28,871 nt of DNA, taken from IMG/VR virus record IMGVR_UViG_3300049216_000630, positions 1 through 28,871 of that record. One strand, written 5' to 3'. The first letter of the stretch is position 1; every line of letters begins with the position of its first letter. The notes under the pieces were generated by a model. The model made no database searches, was not told the origin of the DNA, and was given only the letters and a program-made list of their open reading frames with translations. Shown here one piece after another: positions 7,907 to 14,481 of this stretch. The stretch comes from a virus. Made by a program: the position numbers and the translations under genes.

Positions 7907-8302
7907 ATGTCGCAATCCGTACCGGGAAGTTTCACTGATGCGCAGAAGGCAGATATTCGGCGGTTCTGCGGGTACCCGGCCTATGGCGCGACAGCGGCAG
8001 GGTTCAGTAATTGGCGGTTTTTTCAGGCCTATGGGACGCTGGAATACCGGCTGAATCATCTCGCACCGGCGGAAATTGCGGTGACTCTGCAATATGTCTC
8101 CACGCTCGCGACATTGGAGGCGGCGATTCCGCCGGCTTCGATGAATCTGGATACTGAGAGTGCGGCGGCGTGGACTCATAATAGCAATGAAATCGCCGAC
8201 CGGGCGAATTTATTCGATGGCTGGCGGCGGCGGTTATGTGGGTTTTTAGGTGTTCCGCCCGGCCCGGCTTTGAACAGTGCCGGCATAACATTGGTGGTGT
8301 GA
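7907..8302 (+). CDS. Head-tail connector (adaptor-like) protein
   Basis: A 131-residue mostly helical protein in the position of the phage neck adaptor (HK97 gp6-like). It begins 'FTDAQKADIRRFCGYPAYG', a typical adaptor opening where a helix leads into a 'CGYP' turn. A hydrophobic middle region ('AEIAVTLQYVSTLATLEAAI') is followed by a helix with 'WRRRLCGFLGVPPGP' near the end. Adaptors form a ring under the portal. Spacing of two bases to the preceding gene and one base to the next shows tight coupling within the neck operon. The role is inferred from position and the opening motif. Confidence 0.6.
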   Translation: MSQSVPGSFTDAQKADIRRFCGYPAYGATAAGFSNWRFFQAYGTLEYRLNHLAPAEIAVTLQYVSTLATLEAAIPPASMNLDTESAAAWTHNSNEIADRANLFDGWRRRLCGFLGVPPGPALNSAGITLVV

Positions 8303-8303
8303 G

Positions 8304-8948
8304 ATGGATGGTGTGCGGCTGGCGGACCGGCTCTCCTACGGGGCGGGGTGTGCGGCGCGGCGCCTGGGGTTTCTGCATGATGCGTATCGGCCCGAGGGGG
8401 CTGAGGCGCCGGTGGACCTCGCCAGGCGCTTCATGCGCCTCGCGGTGGCGTTTGTCTCGCCTGGTGGCGGTGTGGGCTCACCTGGCGGGTTTGGGGTGCC
8501 CTACCGGCAGGCCTGGGCGGATTGGAGCTATCTGCAGGTTGGTGACTATCTGGCGGGGCCTGAGGGCTGCGTGTTTGTGGCTGCGATTGAGCCGCCGCGG
8601 CCGATGCTGGTGGTGATGACCAATGCGGTGTTGAGCCTGTGGCGGCCGGCGGGGGCTCAGCTTGCTGGGGCAAACCCTTATGGCGCGCCGCTGGCGGTGA
8701 ATTTGACGCCGTTGCTTGAAGGATTTCCGGCAAGTTTGCTGGTGGGCGGGCTGGGTGACCGGACCCGGGCGGGCCTCGCCGATGATACGCGGGTGCCGGG
8801 ATTCGTGGCGCTGCTGCCGGCGGTGGGCTGCGTGCAGCCGCGGGTTGCGGATATTGCGACCAATGAGCGGGCCGAGAGATTTCTGGTGACATCGGCTGAG
8901 TCCGTTGGTGGCGTCTGGCGGTTATCGCTCGTGCAGGCGGTGAGCTGA
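8304..8948 (+). CDS. Neck protein, possible head-tail stopper
   Basis: A 214-residue protein between the adaptor-like and terminator-like genes. It is GC-extreme (46 of 60 bases are G/C at 8761-8820). The middle has 'YRQAWADWSYLQVGDYLAGP' and a following beta-rich segment 'VFVAAIEPPRPMLVVMTN'. The phrase 'DYL.GPEG..FVAA.EP..P' is reminiscent of proteins in this slot of alphaproteobacterial phages that deal with head-tail closure. I cannot name a family with confidence, so the stopper role rests on gene order. The stop and the next start share one base (TGATG). Confidence 0.5.
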   Translation: MDGVRLADRLSYGAGCAARRLGFLHDAYRPEGAEAPVDLARRFMRLAVAFVSPGGGVGSPGGFGVPYRQAWADWSYLQVGDYLAGPEGCVFVAAIEPPRPMLVVMTNAVLSLWRPAGAQLAGANPYGAPLAVNLTPLLEGFPASLLVGGLGDRTRAGLADDTRVPGFVALLPAVGCVQPRVADIATNERAERFLVTSAESVGGVWRLSLVQAVS

Positions 8949-9775
8949 TGGCGGATCAATCGGATGTTGAGACGGCACTCGTCTCGATCATCGCCAATGC
9001 GCTCTATCCGAATGGGACAGCGGCGCTGAGTGTGATCGGGGCGACGTGCCGGGTGTTTCGTGGGGTGCCGAGTGCGCCGGCTTTGGATGCGGATCTGGCG
9101 GCTGGTTTTGTCAATGTTTCAGTGTTGGCCACGGCTGAGGTGAAGAATGTGACGCGCTATCCACGGATATGGCAGACCGTGACGCCGGTCCCGGCAAGTT
9201 TGACAGTGCAGGTTGGTGCGAATACGGCGAGTTTTGCTGGCAGTTGCGCCGTTGGGCAGCTGGCCGGTGTGGCGGTGAATGGGGCGATTTTTCCCTATGC
9301 GGTGCAAGCGAATGACTCCCCTGCCACGGTTGCAAGCAATATTGCGGCGTTGCTGCGCGAAGCGGGCTGGCTGGTGGATTATGCTGGAACGACGATTACC
9401 GTGCCAGGGGCGGAGATGTTTACCGCGCGGGTGGTGAGCGGCGCGATTGCACTGCAGGAGATCAAGCGCCAGCAACAAGAGTTTTCAATCACCTTGTGGT
9501 GCCCGGACCCGGCGAGCCGGGATGCGGCGGGTGGATTGATCGACCAGGCGCTGGCAAGTTTGCAATTTTTGGCACTCGCCGATGGGTCATCTGCCAGGCT
9601 GATATTTTCCGGTAGCGATGTGCAGGACAGCAACGCTGATGCGGCACTTTATAAGCGCGTGCTGCATTACCAAGCGGAATACCCGACGACTTTGAGCCAG
9701 ATCACGCCGGCGATGCTGTTTGGCAGCAACGGGTTTTCGGCGAATGCCGAATTTGTTGATACATTTAACGTTTAA
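8948..9775 (+). CDS. Tail terminator/completion-like protein
   Basis: A 275-residue protein just before the sheath. The first part, 'DVETALVSIIANALYPNG', resembles the opening of minor tail/terminator proteins. The end, 'SNADAALYKRVLHYQAEYPT', has the Tyr-Arg-beta-strand pattern often seen in tail terminators. An insert of about 60 residues in the middle ('ASLTVQVGANTASFAG' and on) looks like a small beta domain. Terminators cap the growing tail tube and join it to the head. It overlaps the previous gene by one base. The assignment comes from position and composition. Confidence 0.55.
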   Translation: MADQSDVETALVSIIANALYPNGTAALSVIGATCRVFRGVPSAPALDADLAAGFVNVSVLATAEVKNVTRYPRIWQTVTPVPASLTVQVGANTASFAGSCAVGQLAGVAVNGAIFPYAVQANDSPATVASNIAALLREAGWLVDYAGTTITVPGAEMFTARVVSGAIALQEIKRQQQEFSITLWCPDPASRDAAGGLIDQALASLQFLALADGSSARLIFSGSDVQDSNADAALYKRVLHYQAEYPTTLSQITPAMLFGSNGFSANAEFVDTFNV

Positions 9776-9784
9776 GGACAGACA

Positions 9785-9925
9785 ATGACATTTCAGCTGG
9801 TGGTCTTGAAACCGTTTCAGAGTTTCAAGCGAGGCGATGTGATTACCGATAGCGCCACGGTTGCAAGGATATTGGCGGGGCCGGAAGCGAGTTTCGTTGT
9901 GCGCGTTGCGACGAAGGGAGGCTGA
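9785..9925 (+). CDS. 46-residue conserved-type microgene upstream of sheath
   Basis: An ORF of 47 codons with AAGGA at 9774-9778, six bases before the ATG. Its stop is three bases ahead of the sheath ATG. The product starts 'MTFQLVVLKPFQSFKRGDVI' and continues 'TDSATVARILAGPEASFVVR', a compact beta-type sequence. Small proteins with a 'pF..y..Gd.Itd...v..il' pattern occur at this place in other alphaproteobacterial contractile phages, as I recall them. The function is unknown. Its ribosome site, tight spacing and regular protein-like composition argue that it is real, although automated callers often miss genes this short. Confidence 0.65.
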   Translation: MTFQLVVLKPFQSFKRGDVITDSATVARILAGPEASFVVRVATKGG

Positions 9926-9928
9926 GCC

Positions 9929-11482
9929 ATGCCGATTTATGCACAAGGGGCGCTGAATACGACGGCGCTGATCGTACCGGATTTATATGTGCAGATTGTG
10001 CCGCCGCAGAGCCTGCTGCTGAATGGCGTGCCGACAGATGTTCTTGGCATTGTCGGCACCGCGAGCTGGGGGCCGGTGGGTGAGCCGGTGATCATCGGCG
10101 CGATGAGCGAATATGCTGCGAGCTTTGGTGCGGTGATGGCGCGCAAATATGATATGGGCACACAAGTTGCGACCGCGGTGCAGCAGGGCGCGGCGAATTT
10201 CCGCTGCGTGCGGGTGACCGATGGGACGGATAGTGCGGCATCGCTCTCACTGTTCGGGGCAGCGAATTTTACCGCTATTTATACCGGCAGCCAGGGCAAT
10301 GCGCTGACATTGAGTTTGGCGTCTGGCTCGGCTGCGAACTCATGGCGGTTCACGGTCTCGATGCCGGGGCTGAGCCCGGAGGTGTTCGATAATATTCCGG
10401 GCTCGGGGGCGGTGTTCTGGAATAATCTTGTCAATGCCGTGAACCATGGCAATGGGGTTTTGCGCGGCCCTTCAAATCTGGTGGTCGCGAGCCTGCTTTC
10501 GGCGAGTGCGGCGCCGGTTGCGGGGACGTATCCGTTTTCCGCCGGCACGCCGGGCACTGATGGCGCGGCGACGATCAACGTGGCGAAACTTGTGGGCGCG
10601 GACGTGTTGCCGCGTACGGGCATGTATGCGCTGCGCGGCCAGGGTTGTTCCATTGCGTTGCTGGCCGATGCCGATGATGCCACGCAGTGGAGCGTGCAGG
10701 TGGCGTTTGGTTTGAGTGAGTCGGTGTATATGATCTTTACCGGGCCGGCGGGTGATACGATCACCAATGCGGTGGCGGTGAAGGCGACTGCCGGGATTGA
10801 TACCTATGCGGCCAAGATGATGTTTGGTGATTGGGTGTATTGGTATGACCAGGCAAATGCGCTGACCCGGCTGGTATCGCCGCAGGGATTTGTGGCGGGG
10901 CGGCTTGCGAATTTATCGCCCGAACAGTCATCGTTGAACAAGCCGCTATATGGGGTGACCGGCACGCAGAAATCCGGCCAGCCAGGGCAGGGCACCGCAA
11001 CGACTTATGCGACGGCGGATTTATCGGCATTGCTCTCGGCCGGAATTGATGTGATTGCCAATCCGCAGCCGGGTGGCAATTACTGGGGCGTGCGGGGCGG
11101 GCATAATGCGTCCTCCAATGCCGCGATCAATGGTGATAATTATACGCGGCTGACGAATTACATTGCACGGACATTATCGGCCGGCATGGGTGCTTATGTG
11201 GGGCAGCTGGTGAATGCGACTTTGTTTCAGAATATTCGTTCGACCCTGCTGGCATTTTTGAATGGGCTGCTGAGCCAGGGGATGCTGGGCAGCACTGATG
11301 GATCTCTGCCCTTTGCGGTTGTTTGTGATACCACGAATAATCCCGCGAGCCGAACTGGTTTGGGTTATGTGCAGGCGGATTGCCAGGTGCAGTATCAGGC
11401 GATCAACGAGAAATTCATTGTCAATGTGCAAGGCGGGCAGACCGTTCAGGTAAGCCGGCAGAGCACTGCGGTGAGCGGTTAA
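9929..11482 (+). CDS. Contractile tail sheath protein
   Basis: A 517-residue sheath subunit, which makes this a contractile-tail phage. The N-terminus 'YVQIVPPQSLLLNGVPTDVL' followed by 'GIVGTASWGPVGEPVII' is the usual sheath opening. The body includes 'QGAANFRCVRVTDGTD', and 'GTDGAATINVAKLVGADVLP' recalls the sheath pattern 'GTDG'. The C-terminal domain ends 'YVQADCQVQYQAINEKFIVN' and 'VQGGQTVQV', the conserved handshake-strand region. GGGAGG at 9917-9922 is a strong ribosome site. Length is typical. It is followed 13 bases later by the tube gene. Confidence 0.93.
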   Translation: MPIYAQGALNTTALIVPDLYVQIVPPQSLLLNGVPTDVLGIVGTASWGPVGEPVIIGAMSEYAASFGAVMARKYDMGTQVATAVQQGAANFRCVRVTDGTDSAASLSLFGAANFTAIYTGSQGNALTLSLASGSAANSWRFTVSMPGLSPEVFDNIPGSGAVFWNNLVNAVNHGNGVLRGPSNLVVASLLSASAAPVAGTYPFSAGTPGTDGAATINVAKLVGADVLPRTGMYALRGQGCSIALLADADDATQWSVQVAFGLSESVYMIFTGPAGDTITNAVAVKATAGIDTYAAKMMFGDWVYWYDQANALTRLVSPQGFVAGRLANLSPEQSSLNKPLYGVTGTQKSGQPGQGTATTYATADLSALLSAGIDVIANPQPGGNYWGVRGGHNASSNAAINGDNYTRLTNYIARTLSAGMGAYVGQLVNATLFQNIRSTLLAFLNGLLSQGMLGSTDGSLPFAVVCDTTNNPASRTGLGYVQADCQVQYQAINEKFIVNVQGGQTVQVSRQSTAVSG

Positions 11483-11495
11483 GGGAGAGCAGGAT

Positions 11496-11924
11496 ATGCC
11501 GTATAATACGTTTTCTGTTGGCAATGACTGCCAGATTGTGGTGATGGGGCCGTTCGGGCGGGTTGATCTGGCGCATGTGACGGGGTTTGAGGCCGCACAG
11601 GTGACGCAGGCCGTGCGGGTGGACCGGATGGATGGTGTGCAGCTGGGGGCGGAGTTGCCGAAAGGCTGGCAGGGCATGTTTACATTGGACCGCGGGTCAT
11701 CGGCGGCGGATGATTTTATTGCTGCGATCGAGGCGGCTTATCTGGCGGGGCAATCGATTGGTGCCGGTACTTTGTATCAGTATGTGAATGAGCCTGATGG
11801 TTCAACCTCGACTTATCAGTTCAGCGGCGCGGTGTTCAAGCTGACATCCGCCGGCGCGTACCGGGGGGATGCGCCAGTGGCGCAAAGGTTGCAGTTTTAT
11901 GCCTCGAGCCGGGTGCGGGTTTGA
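11496..11924 (+). CDS. Tail tube protein
   Basis: A 142-residue protein directly after the sheath, the standard position for the tube subunit that forms the inner channel of a contractile tail. It is beta-rich: 'FSVGNDCQIVVMGPFGRVDL', a loop, then 'GWQGMFTLDRGSSAADDFIA' with the single helix expected of tube proteins. The last strands are 'YQFSGAVFKLTSAGAYRGD'. AAGGGAG at 11481-11487 lies eight bases before the ATG. Its stop overlaps the next start by one base (TGATG), coupling tube and chaperone translation. Confidence 0.85.
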   Translation: MPYNTFSVGNDCQIVVMGPFGRVDLAHVTGFEAAQVTQAVRVDRMDGVQLGAELPKGWQGMFTLDRGSSAADDFIAAIEAAYLAGQSIGAGTLYQYVNEPDGSTSTYQFSGAVFKLTSAGAYRGDAPVAQRLQFYASSRVRV

Positions 11925-12226
11925 TGGAGCGGGTGATTACGGATAAGGCCGGGCGAAAGTTGACGCTGCGGAAGTTCGGCGTGTTGGAGACGTTGCGGCT
12001 GTTCAAGGCGCTCGGGCCGGAGCTTTCAGCGAATAATGCCTATATAGGCGTGGCGAGCTTCGCCGGTTCCGTTGCTATGATTGATGATGTGCCGATGCCG
12101 TTGCCAGCAAACGAATTGGCCGTTGAAGCGCTGATTGAGCGGCTGGGCGATGACGGCATGGAAGCGGTGATGGCGGCCGACAAGCCGGCATCGATGAAGG
12201 ACGTGGTTGCAGACGCGGGAAACTGA
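11924..12226 (+). CDS. Tail assembly chaperone, short (G-like) form
   Basis: A 100-residue protein at the site of the tail assembly chaperone, after the tube. It starts at ATG 11924. The sequence 'DKAGRKLTLRKFGVLETLRL' followed by 'FKALGPE' is a typical chaperone opening, where a beta hairpin leads into a helix. The remainder is helical and acidic ('LAVEALIERLGDDGMEAVMA'). The final sense codons are GCG GGA AAC before TGA, and they form a -1 slippery heptamer. The short form should be the major product, with a minor extended form made by frameshifting. Such chaperones bind the tape measure protein, yet no full-length tape measure gene follows. Confidence 0.8.
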   Translation: MERVITDKAGRKLTLRKFGVLETLRLFKALGPELSANNAYIGVASFAGSVAMIDDVPMPLPANELAVEALIERLGDDGMEAVMAADKPASMKDVVADAGN

Positions 12227-12239
12227 GCCGGCACCCGGC
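12217..12239 (+). promoter_or_regulatory. Programmed -1 ribosomal frameshift site with stimulatory hairpin
   Basis: GGGAAAC at 12217-12223 is read G GGA AAC in the chaperone frame, an exact X XXY YYZ heptamer. Lambda G/GT uses GGGAAAG. Slippage places GGG and AAA in the -1 frame. The zero-frame TGA follows at once (12224-12226). From 12227, GCCGG, a CAC loop and CCGGC (12235-12239) form a five-pair GC-only hairpin. The -1 frame is closed upstream by TGA at 12151 and stays open to 12396. Confidence 0.85.
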
Positions 12240-12396
12240 ACTGACGGATTGTTTGTATCTTGTTAGATGCGGGGTGCCTTATGATGTGGCGTTTGGGCTG
12301 GATGAGGCGGAGCGGATGGCTTATGTTGTTGTACTGGGGCGCTTAAGTGGTTTGCAGTTTGATTGGCGGCAGCTACGGTGGGATGAATCGCTTTAA
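12223..12396 (+). CDS. -1 frame extension of tail assembly chaperone (T-like part of GT fusion)
   Basis: After slippage at 12217-12223 translation would continue from CTG at 12223 for 57 codons to TAA at 12394-12396, giving a fusion of about 157 residues with the 100-residue chaperone. The extension reads as real protein: 'HPALTDCLYLVRCGVPYDVA', then 'FGLDEAERMAYVVVLGRLSG' and a Trp/Arg-rich end 'FDWRQLRWDESL'. It lacks its own ribosome site and a good early start codon, which fits expression only by frameshifting. By analogy with lambda gpGT the extension would recruit tube subunits to the tape measure-chaperone complex. Confidence 0.8.
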   Translation: MSRHPALTDCLYLVRCGVPYDVAFGLDEAERMAYVVVLGRLSGLQFDWRQLRWDESL

Positions 12397-12430
12397 TCCT
12401 TATTGAACGAAGTCCGGCTAAACGTTTGAT

Positions 12431-13393
12431 ATGAGAAAAATTCTGTTCTTAGGCTTGGCGTTTTTATGTCCCGTTTTTTTGGCAGCCGTCATTGCGTTTT
12501 ATCGTTATGACGGCATGTATGGCATTAACACCGTTCTGCATGGCGGAGCGACACGGTGGCTTACGATGCGGGGTGATGATACGTTTCTGCCGATGGAAAT
12601 TCAGTGGGCGCTTGCCGGCCAGCCGCCCGAAGCGACTTCCGGGCCGCTTGCCTGGCGGCTGATTGAGCCGGGGCTTGACGTTTCGGAGCTGCCCGTGCTT
12701 GCGCGCGGGCGCCAAGTTGATGATATATTGCTGACGCGGATTGACCCTGCGAGGTTTCGATTTGTATTGCAGAACAGGGCCTCGGGGGATCGCGACCTCG
12801 CCGGCTGGATGAGCGCATCAAAGCCAGTTGTTCTGATCAATGGTAGTTATTTTTCACCCGGCGGGCAGCCGGATACGCCATTTTTAAGCGAAGGCCGGCT
12901 GATCTCGGCGCGGAATGACCCGGCGGCGCAGGGTGCGTTTGTCGCCGGAGCGGCTCCGGCGGTGGTGGAGGCTCTAAGGGATGGCGATTGGCGCGACGCA
13001 TTCCACGGGGCGGGGAATGCGCTGGCGACGTACCCGTTGTTGATTGGGCCATATGGGTATAATAGAGCCATTCAAGAAAGCCATTGGGTGGCTAACCGCA
13101 GTTTTGTGGGTGAGGATGGTAATGGCCGGATTATTCTGGGTACAACGAAAGATGCGTTCTTCTCGCTCGCCCGGTTTGCAGAATTTCTTCATGCGGCGCC
13201 CCTGGGGTTGAGGATGGCGTTGAACCTGGATGGCGGCCCGGTGGCCTGCCAGGCAGTAGATACGCCTGAATATCAACGGCGTTTTTGCGGGGAGTGGGAG
13301 ATACGCGACCACAGCGGCTGGTTCAAGGTATTAAAGATGCCACCGGGAAGCTGGATACAGTTGCCGGTTGTTTTGTTGGCGTATCGAAAGTAA
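12431..13393 (+). CDS. Membrane-anchored phosphodiester glycosidase (NAGPA-like) domain protein
   Basis: A 320-residue protein. Residues 4-23 are one hydrophobic helix after 'MRK', so it is an uncleaved anchor or signal peptide with the domain outside the cytoplasm. The domain carries motifs of the phosphodiester glycosidase (NAGPA) family in order: 'VVLINGSYFSPGG' at 133-145, 'ATYPLLIG' at 199-206, 'NRSFVG' at 222-227 and 'MALNLDGGP' at 262-270. The family removes sugars from phosphodiester linkages; here that could act on an envelope polymer, which is inference. Base composition matches the phage neighbours, unlike the next genes. It sits where the tape measure gene is expected and has no clear ribosome site. 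Confidence 0.75.
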   Translation: MRKILFLGLAFLCPVFLAAVIAFYRYDGMYGINTVLHGGATRWLTMRGDDTFLPMEIQWALAGQPPEATSGPLAWRLIEPGLDVSELPVLARGRQVDDILLTRIDPARFRFVLQNRASGDRDLAGWMSASKPVVLINGSYFSPGGQPDTPFLSEGRLISARNDPAAQGAFVAGAAPAVVEALRDGDWRDAFHGAGNALATYPLLIGPYGYNRAIQESHWVANRSFVGEDGNGRIILGTTKDAFFSLARFAEFLHAAPLGLRMALNLDGGPVACQAVDTPEYQRRFCGEWEIRDHSGWFKVLKMPPGSWIQLPVVLLAYRK

Positions 13394-13415
13394 TCTTTAT
13401 AAGTGTAAATGATAT

Positions 13416-13827
13416 ATGATGATAGCGCGAGATGTCACGGAGTTTTTAGCTTTGTGGCCTATTTTGGCTATTCCAGAATTTTTTATCTTGCTTACTTTGT
13501 CAAAGGTTTTTCGCGCAGGTGGATCAAGTAAATCCAAACTATTTCTTTGCTCACTGCCAGGTATTTTGATTGCTTTTTCGTGGTATAGTTCTGTAGGAAT
13601 TTTTTTTGATCCCGGCCATTTGCTGTGGACTTTAGTCATTGCTCCGACAAATATATTTTCACCTGTCGCATTTCTATATTCGATTATATCCGAGTTTTTT
13701 ATTCAAAAAATATGATTTTGCAGCGCGGGGGAAAAAGATCGAAATTTTACTCGTGATATTTTTGTTGTTTCTTTATTCATACGAACAACTGATTGTGATC
13801 CTATCGGCTGGCGATGCCGCAGAGTGA
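13416..13827 (+). pseudogene. Frameshifted four-helix membrane protein (cassette copy 1)
   Basis: Two overlapping frames together make a full-length paralogue of the membrane protein at 14055. Frame one (13416-13715) gives 'WPILAIPEFFILLTL' and 'PTNIFSPVAFLYSI', matching 'WPILCVPEGIILYTI' and 'PTNILAPLALIYSI' in copy 2. It then hits TGA at 13713. The other frame supplies the missing last helix, 'ILLVIFLLFLYSYEQL', matching 'MLLLIIMLVLYLYDQV'. Removing one base from the A6 run at 13705-13710, or from T6 at 13695-13700, restores the reading frame. It may be a decayed gene, an assembly error or slippage-dependent expression. The local sequence is AT-rich: 19 of 60 bases are G/C at 13441-13500. 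Confidence 0.7.
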
Positions 13828-13849
13828 TACATAAAAAGGTAAGGTGAGC

Positions 13850-14053
13850 ATGTCTAATCTTGATCCTCCACCATACGATAAAAATGCATTAGATTATATT
13901 TCAAAAAATGTGCGGGTCATTAAAAGCATAAGTGCTCAACTTAGTGTTTCATCTACTGCGGTAGCAGCGAGCATTTCTCGTGAAATCATACGAGCCGACG
14001 GTGAAATAGTCGCTGGAGCCTTGCTAATTTATCTCACCTTGATTGGCTTATGA
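13850..14053 (+). pseudogene. Truncated N-terminal stub of the cassette effector (copy 1)
   Basis: A 67-residue ORF with AAGG five bases before ATG 13850. Residues 12-51 match the N-terminus of the 249-residue protein at 14482: 'STAVAASISREIIRADG' here against 'PEAVAGSMAREISRADG' there. 'NALDYISKNV' also parallels 'DALKYVSENV'. The similarity stops right after 'RADG', and a short hydrophobic tail of about 16 residues ends the ORF. The remaining 190 residues of the copy are missing. It could be a pure relic, or a retained small protein in which the shared N-terminal domain still works alone. Confidence 0.65.
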
Positions 14054-14054
14054 A

Positions 14055-14456
14055 ATGATATTTCATCTCGAATCGCCGACCGATTTTGTGGCCTCATGGC
14101 CAATCCTTTGTGTTCCTGAAGGTATTATTCTGTATACTATTACAAAGTATTTCGGCTTTGAACCATCTCGTATACGGATGCTTCTATGCATTTCCTTGCC
14201 CGGATTGGTTTTAACAATTTTATGGGTGGCTCTCTTTAGCCAAGAATTTGACGAATTTTTTTTGGCCAGTATTGTTTTTATTCCGACTAACATACTGGCG
14301 CCGTTAGCTTTGATTTATTCGATCGCCCGTCCCTTCGTTGTTTCAGATGGTCATTCGCGCGCCTGTTCGAACTTCACAATGTTATTACTTATAATAATGC
14401 TTGTCTTATATTTATATGATCAAGTCACTGTATTCGCGGATCCTGGTGACTCTTAA
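14055..14456 (+). CDS. Four-helix membrane protein, cassette copy 2 (immunity- or holin-like)
   Basis: A 133-residue protein, nearly all hydrophobic. Probable membrane helices lie at about residues 11-32, 39-60, 66-91 and 106-126, with short polar links ('EPSRIRM', 'VVSDGHSRACSN') and an acidic end 'ADPGDS'. The start is taken as ATG 14055, two bases after the stub's stop. There is no ribosome site, so it may depend on coupling to the stub. I do not recognise a named family. Pairing with the soluble protein at 14482, and its retention in two copies, suggest an immunity protein for an envelope-directed toxin. A holin next to a lysin is the main alternative. Confidence 0.65.
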   Translation: MIFHLESPTDFVASWPILCVPEGIILYTITKYFGFEPSRIRMLLCISLPGLVLTILWVALFSQEFDEFFLASIVFIPTNILAPLALIYSIARPFVVSDGHSRACSNFTMLLLIIMLVLYLYDQVTVFADPGDS

Positions 14457-14481
14457 CTGAGCGTTACTGTGAGGTCAAAAG

